NCBI GenBank assembly: GCA_002842345.1
Contig: PHCU01000009.1
Location: forward strand, 1 to 49,030
From: Betaproteobacteria bacterium HGW-Betaproteobacteria-12
Lineage (GTDB): Bacteria > Pseudomonadota > Gammaproteobacteria > Burkholderiales > Rhodocyclaceae
Reading direction: 5' to 3'
DNA: 49,030 nt
The notes beneath the pieces were generated by a model. It made no database searches and had not been told where the DNA came from. It worked only from the letters and a program-made list of their open reading frames with translations. Every line of letters starts with the position of its first letter. Position 1 is the first letter of the stretch. This document shows positions 1 to 8,782 of this stretch, one piece after another. A program made the translations under genes and the position numbers.

Positions 1-1185
1 GGCCGGATCGCCCGGGTGGCACTTGTTCTGGATACCGTCCAGACCGGCCATCAGCAGCGCGGCGAAGCACAGGTACGGGTTGGCGATCGGATCCGGGAAG
101 CGGGTCTCGATACGGCGGCCCTTGGTCGAGGCGACGTGCGGGATGCGGATCGAGGCCGAACGGTTCTTCGCCGAGTAGGCCAGCTTGACCGGAGCTTCGT
201 AGTGCGGGACCAGACGCTTGTAAGAGTTGGTGCCCGGGTTGGTGATGGCGTTCAGGGCCTTGGCGTGCTTGATGATGCCGCCGATGTAGAACAGGGCGGT
301 ATCGGACAGGCCGGCATAGCCGTCACCGGCGAACAGGTTCTTGCCGTCCTTCCAGATCGACTGGTGCACGTGCATGCCCGAGCCGTTGTCGCCGACGATC
401 GGCTTCGGCATGAAAGTGGCGGTCTTGCCGTACTGGTGCGAGACGTTGTGCACCACGTACTTGAGGATCTGGGTCCAGTCGGCGCGCTTGACCAGGGTGT
501 TGAACACGGTGCCGATTTCGCACTGGCCGGCGTTGGCCACTTCGTGGTGATGCACTTCGACCGGCACGCCCAGGGCTTCCAGGGTCAGGACCATGGCCGA
601 ACGGATGTCGTGCAGGCTGTCGACCGGCGGCACCGGGAAGTAGCCGCCCTTGACGCCCGGACGGTGACCGGTGGCGCCATTGCCTTCGTTCTTCTCACCG
701 GAATTCCAGGCCGCTTCGGCGGAATGGATCTTCAGGTTGCAGCCGGACATGTCGACATTCCACTCGACGCCGTCAAAGATGAAGAATTCGGGTTCCGGAC
801 CGAAGTAGGCGGTGTCGCCGATGCCCGAGGACTTCAGGTAGGCTTCGGCGCGCTTGGCGATCGAGCGCGGATCGCGATCATAGCCACGGCCGTCGGCGGG
901 ATCGACGACGTCACAGGTCAGGACGATGGTCGTTTCGTCGAAGAACGGATCGACGTAGGCGGTATCGGGATCCGGCATCAGCTGCATGTCGGAAGCCTGG
1001 ATGCCCTTCCAGCCGGCGATCGAGGAGCCGTCGAAGGCATGGCCGTTTTCAAACTTGTCTTCGTCGAAGGCGGAGACCGGCACGGTGACGTGCTGTTCCT
1101 TGCCACGGGTATCGGTAAAACGGAAATCGACGAACTTGGCGTCGTTTTCCTTGATCAGCTTGATCACGTCTTGCGGGGTTGCCAT
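1..1185 (-). CDS. glnA: Glutamine synthetase type I (3' end outside window)
   Basis: ATP-dependent glutamine synthetase, the main enzyme of ammonium assimilation, acting in the cytosol as a dodecamer. The minus strand is open from an ATG at 1185 to the window edge, giving 395 codons. The usual length is about 470, so the C-terminal part, including the adenylylation-site tyrosine region, is missing. Visible family motifs are FDGSSIAGW near residue 50, [22 protein letters not shown] and [10 protein letters not shown] (ATP and glutamate site). The start is fixed by the conserved N-terminus [10 protein letters not shown] sigma-54 promoter and an NtrC-like site lie upstream, matching nitrogen control. 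Very secure call. The long open frame on the opposite strand is a GC-rich shadow. Confidence 0.97.
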   Translation of the reverse strand, partial: MATPQDVIKLIKENDAKFVDFRFTDTRGKEQHVTVPVSAFDEDKFENGHAFDGSSIAGWKGIQASDMQLMPDPDTAYVDPFFDETTIVLTCDVVDPADGRGYDRDPRSIAKRAEAYLKSSGIGDTAYFGPEPEFFIFDGVEWNVDMSGCNLKIHSAEAAWNSGEKNEGNGATGHRPGVKGGYFPVPPVDSLHDIRSAMVLTLEALGVPVEVHHHEVANAGQCEIGTVFNTLVKRADWTQILKYVVHNVSHQYGKTATFMPKPIVGDNGSGMHVHQSIWKDGKNLFAGDGYAGLSDTALFYIGGIIKHAKALNAITNPGTNSYKRLVPHYEAPVKLAYSAKNRSASIRIPHVASTKGRRIETRFPDPIANPYLCFAALLMAGLDGIQNKCHPGDPA

Positions 1186-1259
1186 GAGCTTGGGTCTCCT
1201 AAGAAAACAGGGCGCCGGCTGGTCCGGCGACGATGAAAAAATTGCAACGCGGGGGACTT

Positions 1260-1275
1260 AGCAGAAAACATGCCA
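1260..1275 (-). promoter_or_regulatory. sigma-54 promoter of glnA
   Basis: The minus strand reads TGGCATGTTTTCTGCT, which has the invariant GG-N10-GC spacing of -24/-12 promoters and two departures from TGGCACG-N4-TTGCW. A transcript would start near 1250, about 65 nt before the glnA ATG. NtrC/sigma-54 control of glnA is well established in proteobacteria; this assignment is by position and motif. Confidence 0.75.
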
Positions 1276-1339
1276 AAGGCCGGCGAGGTGGATTTGCATT
1301 TTGCCACAAGGAGATGCCGGGGTTGTGCAAGATTTATAC

Positions 1340-1354
1340 GCACATTGTTGGTGC
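1340..1354 (-). promoter_or_regulatory. Putative NtrC binding site upstream of glnA
   Basis: The minus strand carries TGCACCAACAATGTGC, with a GCAC-N7-GTGC dyad like the enterobacterial glnA NtrC sites. It lies about 65-80 bp upstream of the -24 element, a normal enhancer distance. A second, weaker TGCA-rich element lies next to it. Confidence 0.6.
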
Positions 1355-1375
1355 AAATATCAACAGAATGCACCG

Positions 1376-2548
1376 TTATTGTGCGACACAGCTATTCAGC
1401 CGTACCGTGCGGATCACCGGGTGTTCCTTCAGGCGTTCGGCCAAGGCCTTTTCGGCCTGCAACAGATCGGCGCCATCGGCGAAGACGGCATGGCCGAAAA
1501 ATACCTCGATCTCGATGCCGCCGCCCAGGTAATGCAGGATGACCTTCTGCGGCTCCGGCAAGTCGGCCAGCAGCGGCTTCAGCTCGGCCAGCAGCGCGGC
1601 GCGACCGGGCAGACGCGCCACCGTCGCCAGGTCGATATCCATGTCGTTTTCGGGATCGATGTGCACCAGCACATCGAGCACTTCCGGCTGCTCGCGCAGG
1701 ACGCGGGCGCGCGCCGCTTCAGCGATGCGATGGCCTTCCGAGACGCTGATCCGCGGATCGACCAGAACATGCGCGTCGACCAGCGCCTGATGCGCCATGC
1801 GCCGGGTGCGCAATTCGTGCAGGTCAAGCACGCCGGGCGTCGCCAGCAGGCTCTGGCGGATCGCTTCCACCCGTGACTCCTCGAGGCCGGTATCGATCAA
1901 TTCCTTGATCGCCCCCCAGGCCAGACCCGCGCCCATGCGCAGGATCATGAAACCCATCAGCGCTGCCGCCAGCAGGTCGAGGAAACTCCAGCCGAGCAGC
2001 GCGCCGCCGATACCGACCACGACGACCAGGGCCGAGGCCGCGTCGGCCCGGGTATGCAGGGCATTGGCGATGAGCAGTTGCGAGCGCAGGCGCTTGGCGA
2101 CGGCGATCAGGTAGCGGTAGAGGGCTTCCTTCGCCAGCACGGTGGCCACCGCTACCCAGAAAGCGGATATTTCGACAGCCGGCAGGGCTTCGACATGCTG
2201 TAGACGCAAGCCTGACTCCCACAGGATGCCGCCGCCGATCAACACCAGTGAAATGCCGAGCACCAGCGTTGCCGCCGTCTCGACCCGGGCATGGCCGTAA
2301 GGATGGGCCTGGTCGGCCGGATGGGCGCTTTGCCGGCTGGCGTAGATGACGAGAAAATCGGAGAGCAGATCGGAGAAGGAATGCAGGCCGTGAGCGATCA
2401 GCGACTGCGAATGGGCCAGCCAACCGACCACCAGCTGCACGACGGTCATCACCAGATTGACGGCGACACTGACCCAGGTGGCACGTTGCGCGGCGCCTGC
2501 GCGCTCCGCCGTTGCCGCCTGCGCCAGCTCCTGGTCTGCTCGTGCCAT
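1376..2548 (-). CDS. Cation diffusion facilitator (FieF/CzcD-type metal efflux)
   Basis: Inner-membrane proton-coupled divalent metal exporter of the CDF family, 390 residues. It has about six transmembrane helices in the first 215 residues. TM2 carries D60-x3-D64 (HSFSDLLSD) and TM5 carries H165-x3-D169 (HTRAD), the DxxxD/HxxxD tetrahedral site typical of Zn/Fe exporters such as FieF. A cytoplasmic metallochaperone-like domain follows, with HIDPE near the end of the fold. The C-terminus extends roughly 80 residues beyond the usual family length and ends in a region I do not recognise. It is divergent from the rhodanese gene, with 47 bp between the starts. The metal cannot be told from sequence. 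Confidence 0.9.
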   Translation of the reverse strand: MARADQELAQAATAERAGAAQRATWVSVAVNLVMTVVQLVVGWLAHSQSLIAHGLHSFSDLLSDFLVIYASRQSAHPADQAHPYGHARVETAATLVLGISLVLIGGGILWESGLRLQHVEALPAVEISAFWVAVATVLAKEALYRYLIAVAKRLRSQLLIANALHTRADAASALVVVVGIGGALLGWSFLDLLAAALMGFMILRMGAGLAWGAIKELIDTGLEESRVEAIRQSLLATPGVLDLHELRTRRMAHQALVDAHVLVDPRISVSEGHRIAEAARARVLREQPEVLDVLVHIDPENDMDIDLATVARLPGRAALLAELKPLLADLPEPQKVILHYLGGGIEIEVFFGHAVFADGADLLQAEKALAERLKEHPVIRTVRLNSCVAQ

Positions 2549-2595
2549 TTCTTCTGCCCTATACTGTGGGGCTCCGATTCTAGCAGCCTACGATT

Positions 2596-3048
2596 ATGGG
2601 AAACCTAAGCAAGCTCCTGTCCCTGGCCCAGACGCGCGGACGCGCTCTGGAACGCCCCTACCAGGGCGAACTGACGCCGCGCGAAGCCTACGAGCTGCTG
2701 CAACTGGCGCCCGGCGCCCGGATCGTCGATGTCCGCACACGCGCCGAGTGGGACTGGGTCGGCCGGGTTCCCGGGGCGGTCGAGATCGAATGGAACCAGT
2801 ACCCGGGCGGCGTGCGCAATCCGCATTTCGTCGCCGAATTGAAGCGTCAGGTCGATCCCGAGGCCCTGGTGATGTTCCTCTGCCGCAGCGGCGTCCGCTC
2901 GATCGCCGCGGCCAGCGCCGCCACCGAGGCCGGCTATGGCGACTGCTACAACATCCTGGAAGGCTTCGAGGGCGACAAGGACGCCCAGGGCCAGCGCAAC
3001 AAGATCGGTGGCTGGCGCCAGGCCGGCCTGCCCTGGCATCAGGGATAA
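2596..3048 (+). CDS. Rhodanese-like sulfurtransferase
   Basis: Single-domain rhodanese of 150 residues, predicted cytosolic. The active-site loop is C96-RSGVRS, preceded by a hydrophobic strand (LVMFL). The CH2A-like motif IVDVRTRAEW is near residue 43 and GAVEIEWN near 60. Such proteins move sulfane sulfur as persulfide on the loop cysteine; the physiological acceptor is unknown. The next gene, nadA, starts 44 bp downstream on the same strand and encodes a [4Fe-4S] enzyme, so a shared transcript is possible, but a sulfur-supply link is inference only. Confidence 0.88.
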   Translation: MGNLSKLLSLAQTRGRALERPYQGELTPREAYELLQLAPGARIVDVRTRAEWDWVGRVPGAVEIEWNQYPGGVRNPHFVAELKRQVDPEALVMFLCRSGVRSIAAASAATEAGYGDCYNILEGFEGDKDAQGQRNKIGGWRQAGLPWHQG

Positions 3049-3092
3049 TTGTTCACACCGGGCCAGAGAGCCCGCCTCCTTCAGAGATCAGC

Positions 3093-4190
3093 ATGCAAAC
3101 CGCGACCATTTCCTTCGATCCGTTCAACTCGCTTTCCGACGACGCCTGCCAGGAGCGCATCCGCGTTGCCCGTGCCAAGCTCGGCAAGAAAGCCGTGATC
3201 CTCTGCCACCACTACCAGCGCGCCGATATCTACCAGCACGCCGATCTGACCGGCGATTCGCTGAAACTCTCCCGCCTCGCCTCGCAGACCGATTCTGAAT
3301 ACGTCATCTTCTGCGGCGTGCATTTCATGGCCGAAGTCGCCGACATCATGACCGCGCCGCACCAGAAGGCCATCCTGCCCGACCTCGCCGCCGGCTGCTC
3401 GATGGCCGACATGGCCAACCTGGCCAAGGTCGAGCGCTGCTGGCGCGAGCTGGGCGAAGTATTGAATGTCGAAGAAGAGGTCACGCCGGTCACCTACATC
3501 AACTCGGCGGCCGACCTGAAAGCCTTCTGCGGCGAGCACGGCGGCATCGTCTGCACCTCGTCGAACGCCGGCACCATCGCCAAATGGGCCTTCGAACGCC
3601 GGCCCAAAGTGCTGTTCTTCCCCGACCAGCACCTCGGCCGGTGGACCGGTCACAACCTGGGCTTCCCGATGGACGAGATGGTCGTCTGGGACCCGGACCT
3701 GGAAATGGGCGGCCTGACGCCGGAGCAGATCCGCAAGGCGCGCATCCTGCTGTGGAAGGGCCACTGCTCGGTGCACCAGATGTTCCAGAAGTCGCACATC
3801 GACGCCTTCCGCGCCAAATATCCGGAGGGCCTGGTGATCGCCCACCCGGAGTGCAATTTCGAAGTCTGTGCCGCGGCCGACTACGTCGGCTCGACCGAGC
3901 ACATCGTCAAGACCATCAAGGAAGCGCCGGAGGGCACGCGCTGGCTGGTCGGCACCGAACTGAACCTGGTCGACCGCCTGGCCAAGGAGGTGTTGCCGCA
4001 GAACAAGATCGTCCAGTTCATGGCGACCACCATCTGCATGTGCTCGACGATGCAGCGCATCGACCCGCAGCACCTGGCATGGACGCTGGAAAACCTGGTC
4101 GACGGCAAGGTGGTCAACCAGATCTCGGTGCCGCCGCACGAGGCGAAACTGGCCAAGCTGGCGCTCGACCGCATGCTGGCCATTTCCTGA
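3093..4190 (+). CDS. nadA: Quinolinate synthase
   Basis: Condenses iminoaspartate with dihydroxyacetone phosphate to quinolinate in de novo NAD synthesis; oxygen-sensitive [4Fe-4S] enzyme in the cytosol. At 365 residues it is close to the bacterial NadA length. The three expected cluster cysteines are visible as C102 (GCSMAD), C225 (KGHCSVH) and C317 (CMCSTM). The substrate-binding CHHYQRADIYQ segment is near residue 38 and HPECNFEV near 251. The start at ATG 3093 was chosen because the upstream in-frame extension has no family similarity. The ybhP-like gene follows after 6 bp, so they are probably cotranscribed. Confidence 0.96.
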   Translation: MQTATISFDPFNSLSDDACQERIRVARAKLGKKAVILCHHYQRADIYQHADLTGDSLKLSRLASQTDSEYVIFCGVHFMAEVADIMTAPHQKAILPDLAAGCSMADMANLAKVERCWRELGEVLNVEEEVTPVTYINSAADLKAFCGEHGGIVCTSSNAGTIAKWAFERRPKVLFFPDQHLGRWTGHNLGFPMDEMVVWDPDLEMGGLTPEQIRKARILLWKGHCSVHQMFQKSHIDAFRAKYPEGLVIAHPECNFEVCAAADYVGSTEHIVKTIKEAPEGTRWLVGTELNLVDRLAKEVLPQNKIVQFMATTICMCSTMQRIDPQHLAWTLENLVDGKVVNQISVPPHEAKLAKLALDRMLAIS

Positions 4191-4196
4191 GCCACC

Positions 4197-4955
4197 ATGA
4201 GCCAGCCCGCGCTGCACATCACCACCTTCAACATCCACAAGGGCTTTTCGCAATTCAACCGGCGGATGATGGTGCATGAGCTGCGCGAGCGCCTGCGCCT
4301 GCTGAATCCCGACATCGTCTTCCTGCAGGAAGTCCAGGGCCTGCACCTCGGCCACGCCGAGAACCACCACAACTGGCCGGATGCAGCGCAGCACGAGTTC
4401 CTCGCCGAGGATTTCTGGCAGGCCGCGGCCTATGGCCGCAACATGCTCTACGACCACGGCCACCACGGCAACGCCATCCTGTCGCGCTTCCCCATCCTGC
4501 ACGCGCACAACCAGGACGTCACCCACCTGCAGTTCGAGAAGCGCGGCCTGCTGCACTGCCGCATCGAGCTGCCGGCCGGCCCGCCGGCGCACTGCGTCTG
4601 CGTCCATCTGTCGCTGTTCGGCTATTCCCGGCGCAAGCAGCTGGCGGCGCTGGCCGACTACCTGAACGGCATGGACGACCCGGCGGCGCCGCTGATCATC
4701 GCCGGCGACTTCAACGACTGGAGCAATCGCGCCGGCAAGCTGCTCGAACAAAGCCTGGGCATGACGGAAGTGTTCAGCAACCAGGACAATGTGCCGGTAC
4801 GCAGCTTCCCGGCGGCGATGCCGATGTTCCGCCTCGACCGCATCTACGTGCGCGGCTTCAGCGTCCATCGCACGGAGGTGCACCACGGCCTGCCATGGTC
4901 GAAGATTTCCGATCACGCGGCCCTCTCGGCGCACCTGGCAAGGCATGGCCACTGA
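4197..4955 (+). CDS. Endonuclease/exonuclease/phosphatase family protein (YbhP-like)
   Basis: 252-residue metal-dependent hydrolase of the EEP superfamily. Motifs in order are FNIHKGFS near residue 10, the metal-binding Glu in IVFLQEVQGLH near 40, HGNAILSR near 90, GDFNDW near 168 and the catalytic SDHAAL near the C-terminus. Its stop codon lies inside the start of the cardiolipin-synthase-like gene (11 bp overlap), as in the E. coli ybhP-ybhO(clsB) arrangement. That points to a role in phospholipid metabolism, but the substrate of YbhP proteins is not established to my knowledge. Confidence 0.85.
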   Translation: MSQPALHITTFNIHKGFSQFNRRMMVHELRERLRLLNPDIVFLQEVQGLHLGHAENHHNWPDAAQHEFLAEDFWQAAAYGRNMLYDHGHHGNAILSRFPILHAHNQDVTHLQFEKRGLLHCRIELPAGPPAHCVCVHLSLFGYSRRKQLAALADYLNGMDDPAAPLIIAGDFNDWSNRAGKLLEQSLGMTEVFSNQDNVPVRSFPAAMPMFRLDRIYVRGFSVHRTEVHHGLPWSKISDHAALSAHLARHGH

Positions 4956-6150
4956 GTATCTGGCCGGCAACCGCCTGACGCTGCTCGACTCGGGCAACGA
5001 GTACTTCCCTGCCCTGCTCGCCGCCATCGAAGCCGCCAGCCGCGAAATCTTCCTGGAAAGCTACATCTACGCCGACGACGAGATCGGCCACGAGGTCACC
5101 GGCGCCCTCTGCCGCGCCGCGGCGCGTGGCGTCATGGTCAATGTCATCGTCGATGGTTTCGGCGGCCGCAATTTCGCCGGCGATTTCCTGCCCAGGCTGC
5201 TCGCTGCCAACGTCCGCGCCATGCTCTACCGGCCGGAAATCAGTCGCTTCCGCCTGCGCCGCCACCGCCTGCGCCGCCTGCACCGCAAGCTGGTGGTGAT
5301 CGACGCCCGCCTGGCCTTCGTCGGCGGCATCAACATCGTCGACGACAACAACGCCCCGGAAGAGATGCGGCCGCGCTACGACTACGCGGTCCTCGTCGAG
5401 GGGCCGGTCGTGCGCCAGGTGCACCATGCCGTGCGGCGGATGTGGGAGATCGTCGCCTGGGTCAATTTGAAGCGCCGCTTCCGCCTGGCGGCGAGCGAGG
5501 CGCCCCGTTACGAACCGGTCGGCACGCAGGCGGCCACCTTCCTGATCCGCGACAACATCCGCCACCGCAACGACATCCTGCACGCCTACATCGAGGCCAT
5601 CGAGGCGGCGCGCGAGGAAATCCTCATCGCCAACGCCTATTTCCTGCCCGGCTTCCGTTTCGGCCGGGCGCTGCAACTGGCGGCCAAGCGCGGCGTCAGG
5701 ATCACCATCCTGCTGCAGGGCAAGACCGACCACCCGCTGCTGCGCTTCGCCACCCAGGCGCTGTACAGCCTGGCGCTGGAACAGGGCATGCGCATCTTCG
5801 AGTACGAGAAGAGCTTCATGCACGCCAAGGTCGCCGTCATCGACGGCGAATGGGCCACCGTCGGCTCCTCCAACATCGACCCGTTCAGCCTGCTGCTGGC
5901 CAAGGAGGCCAATCTGGTCGTGCGCGACCGCGATTTCGCCGGCCAGCTACGCGCCGGCATCCAGGCGGCCATGTGCGACGGCGCCCGGGAAACGCGGCGC
6001 GAAGACCTGATCAGCCTGCCCTGGCATTCGCGCTTCCTGCGCTGGTTGAGCTACGGCGTCGTACGCGCCCTGGTCGGGGTCACCGGTTACGGCCCGAAGC
6101 ACTGGCAGGCCGGCGAGGAAACACCCGGCCTCACGCCGGAAGCGAAATAG
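4945..6150 (+). CDS. clsB: Cardiolipin synthase B-like phospholipase D family protein
   Basis: 401-residue member of the phospholipase D superfamily with two HKD motifs: HRKLVVIDARLAFVGG (about residue 112) and HAKVAVIDGEWATVGSSN (about residue 292). It lacks the two N-terminal membrane helices of ClsA, as ClsB/YbhO does. The likely reaction is transphosphatidylation that forms cardiolipin at the inner membrane. The start ATG at 4945 overlaps the end of the EEP gene and gives MATEYLAGNRLTLL, the usual family beginning; the frame stays open upstream but that part is not family-like. The 3' end overlaps convergent gluQ by 20 bp. Confidence 0.88.
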   Translation: MATEYLAGNRLTLLDSGNEYFPALLAAIEAASREIFLESYIYADDEIGHEVTGALCRAAARGVMVNVIVDGFGGRNFAGDFLPRLLAANVRAMLYRPEISRFRLRRHRLRRLHRKLVVIDARLAFVGGINIVDDNNAPEEMRPRYDYAVLVEGPVVRQVHHAVRRMWEIVAWVNLKRRFRLAASEAPRYEPVGTQAATFLIRDNIRHRNDILHAYIEAIEAAREEILIANAYFLPGFRFGRALQLAAKRGVRITILLQGKTDHPLLRFATQALYSLALEQGMRIFEYEKSFMHAKVAVIDGEWATVGSSNIDPFSLLLAKEANLVVRDRDFAGQLRAGIQAAMCDGARETRREDLISLPWHSRFLRWLSYGVVRALVGVTGYGPKHWQAGEETPGLTPEAK

Positions 6151-7054
6151 ACCGCTGGCGCGGAATGGCGGCGAACTGCCAGTGCGCGCCCGCCCAGGCC
6201 CAGACATCCGCCGGCCGCCCGCGGCCGAGTTCTGCCGGCACCGGCTGACCGAGAAAACGCAGGGCGCGCACCAGCTCCGCCGCTGCCTCGCCGGCCGCCA
6301 GCGCCGGCGCCAGCGTCTGCTTCGACAGCTTCTCGCCGGCCGCATTGGCCGCCACCGGCAGGTGGGCATAGCGCGGCGTCAGGTAGCCCAGGCACTGCTG
6401 CAGCCAGATCTGGCGCGGCGTCGAGGCGAGCAGATCGGCGCCGCGGACGATGTCGGTGATGCCCTGCGCCGCATCGTCTACGACCACCGCCAGCTGGTAG
6501 GCGAAGAGGCCGTCGGCCCGGCGCAGGACGAAATCGCCGACATCGTGCTCGAGCAACTGGGCCAACCTTCCCTGCAGGCGATCGACGAAGGCCGTCTCGC
6601 CGGCAGCGACACGCAGCCGCCAGGCGCGCTCGGCGCGGCCGGGCGGCAGGCCGGCGCGGCAGGTGCCGGGATAGGCCAGCCCGCCATCGACCGCCGGCCG
6701 CGTCGCCGAATCGGCAATTTCCTTGCGCGAGCAGGCGCAGGGATAGGCCTGTCCGGCCCGGCGCAAGGCATCGAGCACTTCGCCGTAGGCCGCCGCGCGT
6801 TGGCTCTGCCAGAGCACCGGCCCATCCCAGGCGAAACCGAAGGCCTCGAGCGTCGCCAGGATCTGCTCCGCCGCGCCCGGCACATTGCGCGGCGTGTCGA
6901 CGTCTTCCATGCGCAGCAGCCACTCGCCGCCTTGCGTGCGGGCATCGAGATAGCTGCCGACGGCGGCGACCAGCGAACCGAAATGCAGCGGCCCGGTCGG
7001 CGACGGGGCGAAGCGGCCGCGGTAGCGCGGCACGGCAGGCAAGCCGGCCAGCAT
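6131..7054 (-). CDS. gluQ: Glutamyl-Q tRNA(Asp) synthetase
   Basis: A 307-residue paralogue of the GluRS catalytic domain that glutamylates queuosine at position 34 of tRNA(Asp). It starts with YRGRFAPSPTGPLHFGS (HIGH-like motif at about residues 18-27) and has the KMSKS equivalent KLSKQT near residue 238. It has no anticodon-binding domain, as expected. A cysteine cluster CACSRKE near residue 106 fits the zinc site. The ATG lies directly before the stop of the diguanylate cyclase gene, so it is the last gene of a three-gene operon, an unusual setting for a tRNA modification enzyme. Confidence 0.93.
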   Translation of the reverse strand: MLAGLPAVPRYRGRFAPSPTGPLHFGSLVAAVGSYLDARTQGGEWLLRMEDVDTPRNVPGAAEQILATLEAFGFAWDGPVLWQSQRAAAYGEVLDALRRAGQAYPCACSRKEIADSATRPAVDGGLAYPGTCRAGLPPGRAERAWRLRVAAGETAFVDRLQGRLAQLLEHDVGDFVLRRADGLFAYQLAVVVDDAAQGITDIVRGADLLASTPRQIWLQQCLGYLTPRYAHLPVAANAAGEKLSKQTLAPALAAGEAAAELVRALRFLGQPVPAELGRGRPADVWAWAGAHWQFAAIPRQRSISLPA

Positions 7055-8782
7055 TCAGACCTCAGAGGCGAAGCGGAAGCCGTTGCGCCCTTCGTGCTTG
7101 GCGCGGTACATCGCCTTGTCGGCGGCGGCGATGACCTCGGTGGCGTTGGCGCCATCGCGCGGATAGCAGCTGATGCCGATGCTGCCACCGATGGCCACGG
7201 ACTCGCCACCGACATCGACCGGCGCGGCGAGCAAGGTCAGCAAGGTGCCGGCGATCTTGGCGATCACCGCCCGGTCTTCGGTGGCGTCGAGCAGGATGAT
7301 GAACTCGTCGCCGCCCAGGCGGGCCACCGTGTCGATCTCGCGCACTTCCGCCACCAGGCGCTCGGCGACGGCCCGCAGCACCACGTCGCCGGCGCCGTGA
7401 CCGAGGCGGTCGTTGATTTCCTTGAAGTGATCGAGATCGATGAAGAGCAGCGCCAGCGGCTCGCCGGTCCGCCGCGAGCGGGCCAGGGCCTGGGCCAGCC
7501 GATCGAGGAACAGGCGGCGGTTGGGCAGGCCGGTCAGGCTGTCGTGACTGGCCAGATGGTCGAGCTCGCGCTGCTTCTCCTGCAGCACCGCCATCTGGCC
7601 ATCAACCTGTTGCTGCAGGGAATCGACGCTGCGGGCGAGCACGCCGATCTCGTCGCGCCTTTGAACCGGCAACGGCGTGCGCGCCTCGCCCGAGGAAAAA
7701 TGTTCGACCGAGCACAGCATCTGGTTGAGCGGCCGGATCACCGCCCGCGCCAGCAGGATCGCCAGGAAGATCGAGACCAGGCTGAAGGCGAGGACGATGC
7801 GTGCCGTCGCCGTGCCGACGGTGTCGCTGTCGGCCAGCACGTCGGCCAGCGGCTGCGACAGCCCGAGGATGAAGGAGCGATGATCGTATTCGGCGGCGAA
7901 GCGATACTTGACGAAGGCGGCGACGGCCCGCCCCTGACCGGGCTGATCGGTAACCGTCACCAGTTCGCCCGGCTCGCCGGCCAGCAGCTCCGCGGTCGCC
8001 GGAAACTCGTGCTGCACCTGCACCCGCTGGCCGCGATCGAAGGCGAAGGTCTTGGCGGGATCCGGATGGACCAGGAAATCGCCCTGCCGATTGGTCAGCA
8101 TGAAGGCGATATTGGCCGGCAGTTCGGCCGACAGCTGCTCGAAGATGCGGTTCATGTCCACACTGATCACGACCAGGCCGAGCACCCGGTTGCCCTCGCG
8201 GATCGGCACCGCCATCTGCATGGTCGGCTTGCCCAGGCCGGCGTGCGCCCCCTCCTCATGATTGATCGTCGGCGGCGAAATGTAGATCCGGTCAGTCGGC
8301 TGGCGCAGCGTTTCATAGACGTAGGGATAGTGCCCCTTCTCCTGCCGCTCGTCGCCGACCACGCGCACCAGGCCGCTGCCGTCGCGGTCGATGCGGACGC
8401 GCTCCAGACCGTGGTCGGCCGCGGCGATCAGGCGTATCTGGAAATACTCCGGACGCGTCGCCAGCATCCCGGCGAACAGCGCATCGATCCCGGCCTCGGC
8501 CCGCTCCCGCTCCGCCGCCAGCGTCGCCGCCAAGGCCTCGGCGGCCAGCGGATGGCCGGCCAGCAGGCGAACGTCGCGCACCACCCCTTCCAGGGTCACG
8601 ACCAGTTGCCGGACCAGCACATGGGTCGCCGTCAGCAGGCGCTGTTCGGCCGCCGTGACGAGCAGCGAACGACTGGTGGAAAAGGCGTAATAGCCGGTCA
8701 AGCCCGAAGCCAGCATGCCGATCAGCGCCAGCAGCAGCGTGAAACGGCCGCCCAGGCCGAGGCGGATGGTCGGCCGCTTCAT
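7055..8782 (-). CDS. Membrane diguanylate cyclase with periplasmic dCache-type sensor
   Basis: 575-residue protein that should make c-di-GMP from two GTP. Order: short cytoplasmic start, TM1 (about 12-32), periplasmic region of roughly 260 residues with dCache character (FQIRLI, YISPPTINH, MQMAVPI), TM2 (about 325-347), HAMP (PLNQML...), short coiled coil, GGDEF domain (about 410-570). The active site is intact (RLGGDEF) and a product-inhibition RxxD site (REID) lies five residues before it. The start at 8782 gives MKRPTIRL and overlaps the stop of the binding-protein gene by 4 bp (ATGA). That coupling suggests the binding protein feeds this sensor, like NspS with MbaA in Vibrio. Confidence 0.92.
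   Translation of the reverse strand: MKRPTIRLGLGGRFTLLLALIGMLASGLTGYYAFSTSRSLLVTAAEQRLLTATHVLVRQLVVTLEGVVRDVRLLAGHPLAAEALAATLAAERERAEAGIDALFAGMLATRPEYFQIRLIAAADHGLERVRIDRDGSGLVRVVGDERQEKGHYPYVYETLRQPTDRIYISPPTINHEEGAHAGLGKPTMQMAVPIREGNRVLGLVVISVDMNRIFEQLSAELPANIAFMLTNRQGDFLVHPDPAKTFAFDRGQRVQVQHEFPATAELLAGEPGELVTVTDQPGQGRAVAAFVKYRFAAEYDHRSFILGLSQPLADVLADSDTVGTATARIVLAFSLVSIFLAILLARAVIRPLNQMLCSVEHFSSGEARTPLPVQRRDEIGVLARSVDSLQQQVDGQMAVLQEKQRELDHLASHDSLTGLPNRRLFLDRLAQALARSRRTGEPLALLFIDLDHFKEINDRLGHGAGDVVLRAVAERLVAEVREIDTVARLGGDEFIILLDATEDRAVIAKIAGTLLTLLAAPVDVGGESVAIGGSIGISCYPRDGANATEVIAAADKAMYRAKHEGRNGFRFASEV

Noticed and set aside
16..1236. A 406-codon plus-strand frame opposite glnA
   Set aside because: glnA on the minus strand is unmistakable; the frame has shadow composition.
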